A stretch of DNA of 64,000 nucleotides from Phoronis australis (GCA_002633005.1 NMRA01000218.1:376334-440333), one strand, 5' to 3'; positions 26,001 through 39,386 are shown, numbered from the stretch's first letter. Notes: generated by a model not told the origin, from the letters alone. Made by a program: numbers and translations.

Positions 26001-27940
26001 AGCTAATGCTCTGGTCATAGAATTGAACTCCTCCACGCTGAACACAAATTCCTTGTAGCGCTTTTTAAGTTCACATTTTCCGGGATTGTCCATACATTGT
26101 TCGTTCTTATCACTATATATCAACGACCTGTTCGCTCACACTCTCTTTCATCAACGGGGTCTTTGCCGCACTATAGTCATACAGTATAACCGTCGGGATA
26201 TGTCGAACATAAATGATGAGCCTATTTCAGTTATGATAATTTCCTAATGTAAGTAGTTATCTCGCCCGCTTACAGTGGATGAAAGAATTATATATATGAG
26301 ATATCATTTTTGTAGAAAATGTTTCGGCCATTTTGGATCATGTAATTGCAAGGTGTAGGTTAGGTTTAGACCGTTGTTGAAAATGAAAATGTTTGGCATT
26401 GTGACGCCAATTTTGCAAGATTTGATGAATTGGCGGTGTAAATTCTGTATCGGTCGTATCTGAAAGTCCCATTTATTAGAGATCATCTGTACCGGCGTCG
26501 CACTGTGTCTAACTTTAATCTTGATTGATGTTTACTGACTTTCGATAGAAATGTAATGTTTAGGTCGCTTAAAATTTAAAAGCTGCTAACTGTACTTTCG
26601 GTTTGTTTTTTAATTCGCAACCCATTTGTCACCTCTTGCAATAGCATTTCTGTATGCCTGTACTAAACGCAGACAACCCATGTCACTGGCTGTTTGTGTG
26701 GATGTTGTAGACCAAATCGTATTGCTTTATACGATTTTCATTTAAAAAATTCCACTTACATTGTGCGGAATCACTTACGACGCATGTACGATTTTTAGAA
26801 AGTGAAGCAGTCTCGCCCTGGCTTGTAACGTCATGGAATTGTAGCCTCCAACCCCTACATTTAACTCCAAAATCGCTATCTAACTCTATGTAGACGTGGT
26901 TAATACACACTCAGTGCCGTCCAATACTGTTCGAGAAAGAATTCTCCACCGGAAAATGAATGCAGTAGTTATGATCTGGCGTGTTCAGCTACGAAACAGA
27001 ATGAAGCGAATATTATATTGCACGGTAGTCATCGTGTCTAGAATACATGCGAAACCGTACTATTAAGCTGCATTTCTGAAATTAACTTTTAATTGACTAA
27101 CGTCAAATTGCATTAGAGTAATACTCACCTTTGCCTTGAAGAGAGTCCATCTGGTGTATCGGCAAGAGCCATCAAACGAATACAAAAGAGGGAAAAGTTT
27201 TAAATCGCTTTGCAGTACCCGCCAATTGAAAACCGATCAACGAAGCAATTACATGCTTTTATAAAGGAAAGCGTGTAGTTCGGCGATAAAAAAATCGCTA
27301 GCATGAATACGCTTTTGCGCTATCGATCCTCCGCTAAAGACTTGAGAGAGCGAAAATAAATGGCTGGTCGTCTTCTACATAGTGCAGTCAATGCTTCAAC
27401 CAAACAGAAGTAAACGCGTTAGGCACATGGACGTAACCAGGCATTGGCTTTTGATCCCCCTTTCCGATTCACGAATGTTGTTTTTTAGTATACTTTTCAA
27501 CAATAGAACAATCTTTTCTGTTTGGTTGAAAACCTCCAATAACGACAAAGTTGCTATCCACCACGGCTAGTCGCATTACAGTTAATTGCTATGTTGTTTA
27601 GATCTGTATATTAATATTATCCTGCGTATCTATTTTAATTTGCTAATGATTCCATAACACAAGCCAGTAGTGCCTCAGTCGATTTATGAGTTTATATTCT
27701 TTTAATACAACCACTGAAGACGCAACCTTTTTATTAGCCAATAATATTTGCCTTTGGCGTATGCTCGTGAATGACAAAGCATTCGCTTGAAGGCATTAAT
27801 ATATAAATGGCTGAAATTTGCATAGGCCAGCTTTGAATATGCTTCAGAAACTTCCACTATTAAAGACCGCTAGTAATGATTTTGCGACCTTTGCTGATGA
27901 CGTCTTCGGTCAGGTAAATAACTTCGCGAGCTGGTTTCAT

Positions 27941-28234
27941 AAAGATCGGTAGATTGGCGTATCCATTGTTTAATTTGTTTTTCTTTGATATAATAAAGAT
28001 AATGGCAATCATTTATCGGTAACCGGTTTATGTGCGCCCAAGGTACGAAATATCCATTCGACCTATATTTATATATCTAACAAAAACGCGACAAAGGAAA
28101 ACTATGGTAGTGTCCCATAGGCAATAACCATGCGACACGCCTACTTGTATGCCCGTCGCATGAGTGTCGCAAGTTAAACAATATCTTGCGACTTGTGACC
28201 TCCATACCACGTCAAAAATGATTTGGCATGGGAG
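27941..28234 (+). repeat. Dispersed repeat A, copy 2
   Basis: The longest copy. Same block order as copy 1, plus a middle part (GGAAAACTATGGTAGTGTCC) that is also in copy 3 but missing in copy 1. It contains three GTCGCA-like words (28108-28190). Confidence 0.8.
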
Positions 28235-29269
28235 TTCTAAAAAGTGTTAACACTCACACCATCACTAAAGTGGTGTTAACACCTAGTGTAGGGGGCTCAG
28301 TGATGACATTATAACAATGATTTCCACACCTTTTTATACCTTTTCTCGCCGGTAAATGTTTATATTCTCTAATGTTGGGTTACCGTAGCTGTTGCATTGT
28401 AAGAGCGTGTAACATTCCGTGCTCAAGAGAGGTCTCTGAGGAAGCCATTGCGGAAGAAGTCAGAAACTTGTTAATAACACTTGTATTGAAGAAAATGAGC
28501 TGCCATCGTACACACATCTATATGCATGTACATGTATGTATGGCTAAACGCCAAGTACCACATTCGGTATCAATGCTATACCACACACACGACTCAAATT
28601 GCAATGAGTCTGTTATATAAATGCTTTGCTACGAAGACTGCAGTCACCGGTGTTGAGTGGTGCAAACATCTTCCCAAAAATGATAACCGCGAATTGAATT
28701 AACAAAAATCAAATGGAGAAATTGAAATTATTATCCCAGATACGCGGAGCGCTAATTAGGTCAAGCTGAAATCCTCAATTTAACTCTGAAAATCGTGTTA
28801 GCGTCGTGAACCGTCCTGTTGAAGTCGCAACCAACAAATTCCTTCCTACTCTGGATGTAATCATGTTTAATGCTAACTTGCCGGAAGCCACGTGTTACAA
28901 TCAAAACAGGAAAAATGTTTTTCAAAGACAATGCTTCGCATATAGGGCGTTTAAATCACAAATCAGGCAAAGGGTTCTTATTTTTGACAGTCAAATGTCA
29001 ACCTGAATTGACGTACGAGATAGTCAATCAATAAATCCATAGTTTTCGCGCTAATTGTCACAACAGTGATTGCAACGTTGGAATTTGAAAAATTGCGACC
29101 GGCATTACATAGACCTCCTTGTTGATTGCGGGCATGTTGATATGTGCAAAAGATTCTGGGAACGTTTTTGATGTTCAAAGGAGATCCCCAGCAACACGCC
29201 TGTAAAGTGCTGTGTGTGGATGTGACAAGCAAAGGGACCAAAAGGAAAGGCATGTTCACACCTGCCTCC

Positions 29270-29410
29270 CGTTCAGTAACGCTAGGACCTAGCTTAAAAG
29301 CAAGACTTTGCGAGATTACGCGTGATATTGCCGTGTATTTTAAATAACAGCACGTGACCTTGACTAGCTTTTGGCTAGGTCCTAGCGCAGGTCCTAGCGT
29401 CTACTGAACG
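29270..29410. mobile_element. 141-bp palindromic miniature element
   Basis: The left arm CGTTCAGTAACGCTAGGACC, with TAGC and AAAAGC beyond, pairs with the right arm, whose reverse complement is CGTTCAGTAGACGCTAGGAC. The right arm carries the GTCCTAGCG word twice, so it has a small internal duplication. The loop is about 65 bases. The 67-codon ORF overlapping it is not supported. Confidence 0.65.
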
Positions 29411-32059
29411 CACGGCTGGTTACAGAGTTTGACTAACACTTTCAGAAGCGTGAAAAGGTATAACAACACGACTTATTTCATTAAAAATAACAGCAAATGC
29501 ATAACAAGTTTTAATCTTTTGCGTTATAGAACTGCATGCTCTTTGCTACAATCATAAAATCTTTTTGCACTTGAATTCATTTAGTTTTACATTTTAATTC
29601 AAACCCTCACCTGTCTTAATTTCGGAAATATCCAGAAGAACGCCCCCTAGCGAGTGTTCTTTTTCTGACAATAGTTGATGGAAATTGGGGCATTATTGCG
29701 GAAGCAATCCACTTCTTGAACGATAAGGATAACTGAACCCTATACGCAAGACATTTCATCAACGGTGAAAACGTGTAATGTCACTCCGTCAACACAATAA
29801 CAATATTAAAACCATAAAAAAAAATTTCATCGACGTAAACGGAAAAGTTACAATTCGGCCAAAAATCTGAGTTTTAACTTTAATGCATGTTGTTATAATT
29901 TTCACCATCTTTTCTTTCCCACCTTACCACGACATGAAGCAAAACTTAAACCAAGCATAAAGTTACTCCAACCTCAAACGACTGTTACCATGACATAGTA
30001 CGAAGGAAAAACACACAGTATAAACATTTAAAAGTTCATTTTAACCTTGAATTTTTGCCGATGCACCGTCGAATAATCAGACTTCATATTCACAATTTTA
30101 GAAATGCATATACATGCATGTAGAGTGGTTGATATGCGTCACGATTTTTTATGTTGTGCCACGTCTCGATTGGCTGCGCGCATTTTAGAGTTCCAAATTA
30201 ATGAAAGCGAAGCAAAGAATCTCACAGAGTATTAAAGCACTTTAAATCTTACTAACTAAAACGTGTGTATAGCAAACTGCGTCTTAAATTATTTTACACT
30301 ACCATTTTCAGACTCCGTGTATGCAACGGCAGAAGCACTTCTGACTTTCGAATCAGTTTGATCTGCTGCGAGTGCATGCGTCCAGAGAGTACACGCTTGC
30401 TAATACTTTAAACACACGCATATCGTTTGATTTATGCTTGAACGTATCATTTCAACATCAGTATTAGTAGACTCTCGAAGTTTGCATGGGTAATGGCCGT
30501 GTCAAATCCATCCGTACGTATCTTATAAGATGTACAAATGATATGTAGAAATCATAGCCTTTGCGTGCAAATCAATGTAGCACCTAAGACTTGTAGCTTT
30601 CCAATCTTTATTTGATAGAAAAGCGCCACCGGGTTCAGGACTTGGTCAAGGCAGCGCACAGTTGAGAATATCTGCAAAGATCTACGGAAACAGGAAGTGA
30701 AGATAAATTCTTTGCATTATAAGGTGATTTCCTGATTTGTCAAAAAGGGCAATTTTCAGTACCGAATACTTTTTTGATTTTCCTTTAAAGTTGACATTGA
30801 CTTGACCAGGTTTGCCAGTGATGAAGATAAACTCGCGTATTGTGATGAGCTGTTGCTCATTTGTTGACTCACGGCACACATGCGCCTCCACAACAGTAGA
30901 AAAGTAATCAATTCGAACGCTGTAGTCAACGGGAATTATTTATGAAGATAAACCTTCAAAAACCGAGAATTAGTTAGGTTAATAAGAGCAACATAAACTG
31001 ACGTGTGATTTTTCTCGTTATTAATGTTAGTGTTGCCATCTTTAATATAATTTATTTCTTCATATAATTATTAGTATGGTTGTAGTTATTCTAAGTACTA
31101 CTATTATTATTTATCATTATTGCTCTTACGGGTTTGATATTGTTATACGATTATTGACTTACAAAATCGGCATTATCACATTTCGTGGTCTGAACATCAA
31201 CATATTGACCGAGTGCGAAAGTCAGTAATTGTTGTATTTAAGGATTACATCCTCTCAGTACATGTATGTCGATCACTCGTGCTGTCAGCTATATGCACCA
31301 GATTTTCCCAAATGGTTATGGAGTTTTCAAAAAAAAAAACTTCCAGGAGATGCTCGAAATGGACAAAGAGCAATCGGGGCACAAGCCTCTCCAAAATTAG
31401 GGTAAAAAAGGTGCCAATTGTCGCGTGACCAAGGACTGTGCTCGGACAATTAGACAGTGCACATAAACATTGTCTGACGCTATTTCTGGATTTTATTTGG
31501 AATCCGGTCGCTCGAGTGGTTTCGATGTGCTTGATGGTAACGGAAATAAAAACTTTCCAGGGTTTGCTAGATAATTTCTTAAGCTGTGCTGCATTCTTTT
31601 GGTGTCCCTGTCGGATTTTTACTGGATGTCTAAACACTGTTGAGTAACAGCAGTTCTGAAAACACGGGTGATTTTGTCCGCAAAAAAGGCCCGCTTTTCA
31701 CCATAATACGTTGGAAATATCAAATATCATCTGTTACCGTAGTACAGCGGTCGTTTGCAATGCCAAACGCCGCAAGCTTCGTGTCAGCACGTGCAGCGTT
31801 CTTAGTCCGCACGAATGACGTGTATTGAAAGTCAGTGAACTTTTCTGCCTTTAAAAATGTACAATAGCATAACGGTGCGATGTTTTGATGCAAGTCTGCG
31901 TGCAACTGGTGGTTTATGTTTTGCTGTCAACTATTGTTGCATTTCGTCCCGTTTTGTTGGCACAAAATCGAACTTCGAATTGGACTTTAGTCTCGTAATT
32001 GGGGGTTTGACAGCTTTAGTTTACATTGGATTTTTCATTTTTCATATTTTGTATTTTAG

Positions 32060-32229
32060 TCTTTGCCTACTACAAATGTACAAAATGTGGGAGTGACCGA
32101 ATCATTTTTTCGTCATGGCCACCGAAGCAACACCACCTCTGTCAAAAATGTGATGGCTTGATGAAACTTCACAAACACTATATTCAAATCAATAATTTAA
32201 ATTCTTTCGAAAATCGATTAAGCTCGTAG
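32060..32229 (+). CDS. Possible terminal exon with a Cys4 zinc-ribbon motif
   Basis: A pyrimidine-rich tract ending TTTTGTATTTTAG precedes 32060. The exon then reads FAYYKCTKCGSDRIIF, followed by HHLCQKCDGLMKLH and a stop at 32229. Two C-X2-C pairs about 20 residues apart look like a small zinc-ribbon, remotely like the 3CxxC type. No upstream exon could be joined with confidence, and no protein name is offered. Against it: it is short and could be chance. Confidence 0.3.
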
Positions 32230-33211
32230 TACGTTATATGCCTTTAAGACTTTAATTATATTTCCCGGATTGCTGATTTTCTTATGTTGAAGTAAGCAAA
32301 TGTTTTTCTATATTTTGAGTAAATCAAATTTTATAATTCTAACTAATACACAAAAGGTTGCACCGTTGATTTTGTTATATATGTATCATTCGATGGCCAC
32401 CGTGTTTTCTATAGAGGTGTCCAGACGGCCCATGTTGCCCCAGGTGCAACTTCTGCACGTGGACAAACCTTAGTGACGCGGGTGTGACAACTTACTCCAA
32501 CTCTTTGAGGTAGTTCATCATGCGCCCGATCAATTTTTTCCCAAACCTGTGGGGACAACAGACTGGAGCAAGGTACTGCTGAAGCAATTACATGTAATAA
32601 CTACACCCTTGCGTGATTGAGTATATCCGATTGATGAATTTGATTTTCGTGCCGTGTATATTGTACCATTGCGTCACACTCAATTCATTTTTTCTCTTTC
32701 CCGTTCATAATTAACAAACAATGAATAAAATAATGTACAGTAACCGATAACTTCAGGAAAGTATCACAAACCGTTGTTTTCTCGAACTCCCTCCATTTCG
32801 CAGTTGAGTGGCCAACAATACAAAGCGTACTAGCTAAATGAGATAGGCCGTATTGCGTCATTTGCAGCCTGCTCCTCTCATTTGATGGTCGTCTATTTGG
32901 GCACGCAACTTGCACTAGTTCAAATGTCCGTCTGGACATAGTTAAAGACACAAGAATGATAAATTAGGAGGTCACCAACTTCGTTTTGAGCTGTATTAGC
33001 TCAAACAGCGTGCCCTAATATTGCGTAAATTTGACCATCTCAAAGGCCCGCCAAATTCATGATCACCGACGAGTACTCTGGATTTTCGAAAGAGCTTCAT
33101 GAAGCTTTTTTCGGAAACGTCCAGTTTTCAGGAGTGATTTTGCGTCCACAACTGAAAAAGTCTTCAGGGGGATCGTTCGGAAAATAGAATGGGGTTCGAC
33201 ATTTATGTGAC

Positions 33212-33406
33212 GGTTATCGACTATGGGACACTACAATTGTTTTTCTTTGTTGTTTCTCTGTTGGATACATGTATAACAATGCAGATCACCTTGATATCAC
33301 CTTGAGCGCACATCAGCCGGTTACTGACAACGCTTTCTATTATCTTAAATATAACAAAGAAAAACAAAGTGAACAATGGATACACCAATCTACCGAACTC
33401 TACGCC
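33212..33406 (-). repeat. Dispersed repeat A, copy 3
   Basis: In reverse complement it starts GGTAGATTGGTGTATCCATT, has TCAGTAACCGGCTGATGTGC and ends TAGTGTCCCATAGTCGATAA. It lacks the GGCATGGG end of the other two copies. Confidence 0.8.
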
Positions 33407-35732
33407 ACCAGCTTGCGAGACAAGCAGGCTTAGTGCGCACGTCTGATGGACCGGAAATGACATCAGACCACCTGCACTATTTTTAATCTGTCCGATATAA
33501 CGTTGAGCTAACAGACCTGTAACGCATCGAACTGAATGCGCATTACTACTCATGCACGTCTCACGAAACAAAAAAATTATATTGACATTCTGTCCGACAT
33601 ATCGTGCGTAATTGGAGCGAATACTGTTGTGTCGAATCGTATGGTGTTACCTGCATGTATCCGTGCATTTTTAGCTGTTTCTTATACAAACGTGCCATAT
33701 CCGCACTTCTCTGGTGTCCCTCGGGAAAGTGAAGAGCCACAGCGTGGTGAAATACTACGTCGTCACAATCACTACAGACGCAACGTCCCGCAAATCCTTA
33801 TTATACCACATTGTACTGGAAAAGGGGCAGTCTGAATTTCAGACGTCTTTTCACACTAAGTTTCGTCTTCACACAAACCTGTCTGCATGATAATCGTCAA
33901 TCTAGCTCATTAATTTTTTTTAACTTACAAAATCACTACTATTCGCCATTGCATATAAACTGTCATCTGATGAACGTCTTCCACTGATGACATCACGTGG
34001 CGGGTAACCAAAAATTATTACGTTTTCTTTAGCATCCATACTTCCTCAATTTTTTCTCAAAACAAGTGCTTCTTTAGTTAGAGTTTATTTTATAAACCAT
34101 TAAACATATCCTAAAACCTCAAAAAATGGAAAAATCTATTGTAGGAAAGCTTTAAAGAACAATCGGCCACAAGCATATAAATACTATGCTAAACGTTGAA
34201 CAGAATTACATAGACAACACTTTAACAGTTGTTCAGAACATTTTTAAAACAAATATTTCGACGGTTCTTAATTTTGAATTTAATTTTGCACAACGGGGTC
34301 TTGGCCTATAGAAATGAGCTCACACTGTTCAACTGACTCACAGTCACTTTATTCTAATGTTCCGCGGTCGTACTCTAGGTAATCCTTATGATCACGCGAT
34401 CTTACTTGAAGTACAGACGGACAAGTTCCGAAAATAACAAGCATGCTATGGACTCGTGTTATTCAATCAGAGATTGGGCCACGGAGGGTAAAGAGCGTTG
34501 AAGTGTACATAGTAAAAAATTTTATAGAAATATATTGAATGAAACAAACGGCAACCGCGATTGTGACAATGACTTCGATGATCAAATGCAATGTTGAACT
34601 TTAAAAAGTTTGACGGAATGGTTTGCGCGTAAAACTAATTGAACATTAACACATCATGCACACGACTTCTTTATACTGAAGATAACGAATAATTGTAACC
34701 AGTGACAATGTTCATACATGGATCATTCCTTATTTGCAAACAAACTCAACGCTTTCGCTGCCGATAGCACTCCTAGTTCGAAAACACATTGACAACAAAT
34801 TCCCATGAGAGACCTACCACACAATCGGTGTTAACAGTGGGGTGGTTATAGGCGCCATGCTGATTCGTTGGTGCGTGACTTTCGTAAGGAATCCTACCAA
34901 ACGCTGTGTCTTGCAAACCTCAATATTGATAAGATTTAGCCTGTAAACTTTTATTGCTGGTTAACAACAGAACAACTACTTAGCGTTGAAAGATTTTGCC
35001 AGATTGGATATTAATGATGAAAAATCAGTTAGCAGGAGAGACGTAAAGCGTTGAAATGCACTCACGTCTGCATTGCAAACGGCATGCTTTAGTATCAAAA
35101 AATTCTCACTTGATGGGACAGAATACATTAAATCTGCCTCAAAATTGGAAGGGATCGTCGACTGTAAATAAAACACTTTTTGCCACATTCCATGAACATC
35201 TGGAACTCTGAAGACCCACATAAACACATGTAAAATTGCCACCCTACTTGGCACGGCATTAGTCAGATCCGTCTGATGCCACGTTCATTGAAATACACTT
35301 TCTGAACATCACAGAGATCCTGCAAAGGGTGTAGTAAAAAGGTACAGCTTCGATCCACAAAAAAACAAAATTATCAATGGAGTAGTACCATGCCTAAACA
35401 GTACACACCATGAATTTTTGCACATTTCGAATTATCGGTGGCCACAGACTAAATGTATGACGTAAAATTTAGCCAAATCCATGATTTTGTGTCACTAGCT
35501 CGAAATTTTGATTTCTCCTTCAGTTTTGCCAATTTTCACATTTCCCGTCATGTGACATCATGGGTTGAACACAAGAGATCAGCGAATAGCATTGAACAAC
35601 GACGGAGAGTAGGGAATTTGAAAGCGACAACGATTATGAGCAAGAAATGAACAAATACTATTAGACCGGCAGCCCAGAGCACTTAGCATAGATGAACGAG
35701 GTACCAACATCTGACCACGGGAGCATTTAAAG

Positions 35733-35806
35733 TCCACCTCAGTATGTACAGAAATGGACGTCTGCCGTTGTCTGCACTCTGGGTGTGACCCCTGGGGGCC
35801 TTACAA
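35733..35806 (-). repeat. Dispersed repeat F, copy 1
   Basis: On the minus strand: CCCCCAGGGGTCACACCCAG, AGTGCAGACAACGGCAGACG, ATTTCTGTACATACTGAGG. It is the inverted counterpart of 63915-63991. It ends at an ambiguous base (N at 35807) and is followed by the THAP fragment. Confidence 0.8.
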
Positions 35807-35849
35807 NTCCTGAATAAAGAGCCGATGTTTCTAAATAGTAAATATTGTC

Positions 35850-36100
35850 CTTTATTGAACCAGGCCTTCATCGTAACATCTCCTCTGATTGGAGTCGAAA
35901 CACGACTCCTCAAAGTGGGCAGAACACAGAGTGGCTCCGAACAGAATCGCTTGGTCCACGTTGAGGTCCCACACTCTCTTTCGGCGCACGAAGCGATGCC
36001 ACTGCTGCGCAACTTTGGCGTCCTTCGGAACACCGAGACGTTCTCGTCTGACTGCTGTTGCCGCTGCAGCCTCCACAAACACATCTTTTCACCCCTCTAC
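35850..36100 (-). pseudogene. THAP-type C2CH zinc-finger fragment, frameshifted
   Basis: On the minus strand one frame reads KRCVCGGCSGNSSQTRTS from about 36089, the first Cys pair of a THAP finger. A second frame then reads GVPKDAKVAQQWHRFVRRKR, and later ATLCSAHFEESCF, the Trp helix region and the C-X2-H pair. Spacing and residues match the family (C-X2-4-C, FPKD, W, CSAHF). The two parts are in different frames, shifting near 36035, and there is no ATG in the first frame. The second frame ends at about 35850 without a further domain. THAP fingers bind DNA and occur in P-element transposases and host regulators. This copy is broken unless the shift is an assembly error; a single N lies 40 bases away. 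Confidence 0.65.
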
Positions 36101-36118
36101 GAACCTTCTCGACGCTAA

Positions 36119-39100
36119 ATATACTTTATTTTCACATCATTCTATACACTTAGTTGCTGATCCGAACAGTGTGCCGAACGACTTGGGTTCAACCTATGAC
36201 GTTGTACATAATTATTATTTTTTTCAATTTTTACGTGTTTCTTTATGAGCTGTGCACTAAAGGCACTGAAATCAAGTAAGATGTAATAATAAAATTAATT
36301 TTGAGGTACTAGAGTCATGATTCGTACACTTTAAGGTCAGTCGTATCGCTGTCGGTAGGGAAAACAGCTCCAGTTTTGTTAGTGACCCTTCGAGCAGTTT
36401 GGCGGCTAAAGAACGACACTTTCACAAACTCGAAAATAACACAAACTTGAATGACATGTAGGTAGCACAGAATACACCTAATCCATCGTAAACAGAATTT
36501 TGCAGTCGCCTGTCTCCTTGATAGAAACAATCTGACTTGCAGTATTTCATGAAGTTCCGTCATGGAACTCTGAAGACAATGTAGGATCACATCTGCCACT
36601 TTTTGTGTGGAGGTTTGGCAGATAGAGAAGCTGCCGCCAAAACAGACTGTCTCGAAGATAACGAAATGGACACTGATTAGGTGGCACAGAATACAGTATC
36701 TCTCCTCCTTGCCTAGTACAGTGTATATGCCAGGTTTGAAGAAAATCTGTCAAGGCCAGAGCCCGGGTAAGCGTAAAAACAAAACAATTACCAGAAGGGG
36801 GCATAGCAGCACTCGGATGCCTCCGAATGTCAACGTCATCCGTTGTCACATTCACACGCACTTGCCAAATTTCATTAAAATCCTGTAATGGGATAGTCTA
36901 TTCATATACATGTAGAATGGCAAACCTGTCAGTAAATACGAGTAGAGAAATCAGTAGCCCGTAATCGAGGCCTGCATGACGATTCAAGTAACGCGTTAAT
37001 CCGTGTTCATAGTACCACAGTGTACAATGTAGTTGTGTGTGACGTGTTGACTGGCCAGTTTGCAATGTTCCGGATCTAAACTTTTGACGTTATCGGACTG
37101 CGATTCTCGTGTTCCACAGACTGTTATTCTCGTTGTTCTTTCCCTGCAGGACTGAAGACATATGTCTTCCTGATCCCAGGGGAAATGGACCGAATGAATT
37201 AATAAATTCAAAATCCAATAACCCTGTCGAAATCAGACATAGTGTACTTTACTGCTGTAATGACAGTGAATTTTGAGGTCATCCCTGTTCACTGGATATT
37301 TTCGGAGTATTTTCATGATTGGTCCATCCAAGGGAATTCATGCCAATCAGATTGCCTCCAAAACGCCTATATCAAGCAAGTTAGATGTACTCTGTATATA
37401 TAGATAGCTGTACACTGTAAATAGTCAGGCCGACTCTCCTGTTGAGGCGATGTTTCAGACCTACAATGTACATGTAAAACGTTCTCTTTATTCATAGAAG
37501 AACGCCGGCAGGACTTCGATGCCTTTGTACTGTAGGCCTACTAACCACTTGTTGATAGTTGGGATCACATGTGCTCAGTAACCCCGGCGGGGTACGTTGA
37601 GAGCTATAAACTGTCCATTCGCCGAATTCCTGCCTTTTTAGTGGACTTTTGTCTCGTTTTCTCAGACTTTTTGTTTAGTCTCTGATGAGCCGGGTCCTTT
37701 TTGTTCACTTCGCAAAATGGGTGCGCGCGTGGATCAGTGGTAAGCTACCATAAACTAAAAAATTCAAGAAAAGAAATACATTATGCCCGTGTGAGATCAG
37801 TGTTATTGAGAGAGAATGCGCTTGTTTTAAGTATGCCTCCCACGCAGACTGACTTCGTCTAATATTCCAATTGTTGTAATAGATGTTCTAGTTTTTGGAC
37901 GCTTGATGTGTTCACACGATATTAATGACACAACCAGTACAGTAGCCAAGACCCGATCCACGCAGAGTAACGGATGTACTGTATTAGACGTTGGATTGTA
38001 CTTTGTGGGCGTTATTTCTGTAAAAAGAGGCCGGTGGCTTAATTGCACTGATAAATCACTCAAACAGTGTACCTACCCCCCCCCCCCCCATACTACGATT
38101 GACCAGTGTACAGACTGGGTAAGTTACACTGACGGCTCAAAATCCATCAGATTTACAGTAGCAACGCTGCAACGTGCAGTGGGTGGCGTGTTGTCATAAA
38201 CAGTCGGAACTCGTTGATTAATTTATAATCACAGAAAACATGCAATAGCTGGCAACATTCAGTATTGATTTTTAACTCTGAGACCATGCGACAATCAATT
38301 TCACATCCCATAACTAATGGTGTAGGTGCACAGTGTCATCGACCCATAGGATACAAACGGGACCTCCGGCACTTCGAAATATCTACCCTAACTTACACTG
38401 TAACTGTAAGTCTCTTTGAAGAAAAGTTTCACTCTCCCAACAGGGCCAGCGCAACAATTTCTTCTGGAGTCCGTGGTAGCAATTTTCTAGAATTCCATCC
38501 AAACGGTTATGGACTTAATGAAAACTGAGCTCTATTTGCTCAAAAATGAACCCTTCTTTGGTTGGTGACCCTACTAATGAAAGAGAACTCCAGGTGTTAA
38601 TTACATTGTACGTCTGGAAGCTGGCGTAGTCGACAGCGCTACAAAGTCAACCGTCTTCTGATTTAGTTCGCGATGCCGATGCTCAGAAACTTACAAAAAT
38701 AAAAATAGAGGACTCTGTATACAAATTGATAACACGAACCACACCTGTACACATTTAGGACCCCACGCGTCTATTCAACATTATATGCGTTTCGAGAAAT
38801 ATGTACGATATGTTTGGCGCATAAAGGGCCGATCTAGACTCATGAGTGCAAAGCGGGTCGAAATAAAGCGCTTAATTTTTTTAAAATATGGATCATAGGC
38901 GTGTTTACGAACATGTTGAATTAATATTTTAGCGAACTTTTTCCATTTTTAGTATTTTTAGTTTAAACAGGTATTGAAAACATTTGAACAAATGCTTGAA
39001 AACGTCCCTGATCATTGACCATACCCAGGTGTTTTGCGTACGCGCCAATAATAATACACAGGCCATGAGTCTAAACACGTACCCATTGTACACAAGTATT

Positions 39101-39278
39101 TTGCTACCTGCATGATGTTTTGTTGTACAACACGTCGTTATGACTACAAATCAACGCCACTATGTAAATTTAAAGAGCAGGGTCCGGCTGAATGCTTCTA
39201 AGACATATGTGAAAATGATTCTAACTCAATAAACCGTTAACGGTACTGTAACAAACGGGGCGAAAAACCTCATGCATA
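36119..39278. other. No supported gene; weak repeat relatives
   Basis: The words GTAGCACAGAATACA (36460) and GTGGCACAGAATACAG (36683) recall the degenerate repeat of 55895. ORFs of about 95-104 codons on both strands overlap these and are unsupported. A poly-C run is at 38077. Confidence 0.35.
37570..37737 (+). repeat. Dispersed repeat B, short copy
   Basis: Same orientation as 13855. It shares GGGGTACGTT, CATTCGCCGAATTCCTG, TTTTTAGTGGACTTTTGTCT and CACTTCGCAAAATGGGTGCG. The left terminal repeat is missing. Confidence 0.7.
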
Positions 39279-39386
39279 GACTGATCTAGGATATTAAAGG
39301 GGGGGGTCCAAGGAACTTTAAACGCGGCGTGTAAGTCGTATTCGGAGGGAGACGGAGTGCCTTGGCCCCCTAAATCTGCTTGATGG
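39279..39386. mobile_element. Degenerate relative of the hAT-like miniature element
   Basis: The left part CTGATCTAGGATATTAAAGG with a G run resembles the terminus at the window start. The right part GGCCCCCTAAATCTGC resembles the inverted end of the 40235 element. The outermost CAG/CTG bases are decayed. Confidence 0.4.

Larger units (their letters stand above)
19379..27940. other. No supported gene; minisatellite at 22941 and repeat G
   Basis: ORFs are all below 85 codons and without recognisable motifs. The stretch is rich in AATTTT words and ACATGTA. Confidence 0.4.
28235..33211. other. Intergenic, with palindromic element and possible zinc-ribbon exon
   Basis: Paired GTGTTAAC palindromes are at 28245-28285. 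The 130-codon minus ORF at 31245-31637 overlaps plus ORFs of similar length and shows no motif, so neither strand is preferred. Confidence 0.35.

Noticed and set aside
31245-31637. 130-codon minus-strand ORF
   Set aside because: Plus-strand ORFs cover most of the same DNA, and neither shows a domain, splice context or repeat-family protein motif.
35683-36248. Plus- and minus-strand ORFs of 97-133 codons around the THAP fragment
   Set aside because: Other frames of the same DNA; only the two minus frames with the CxxC and CSAHF motifs match a family.
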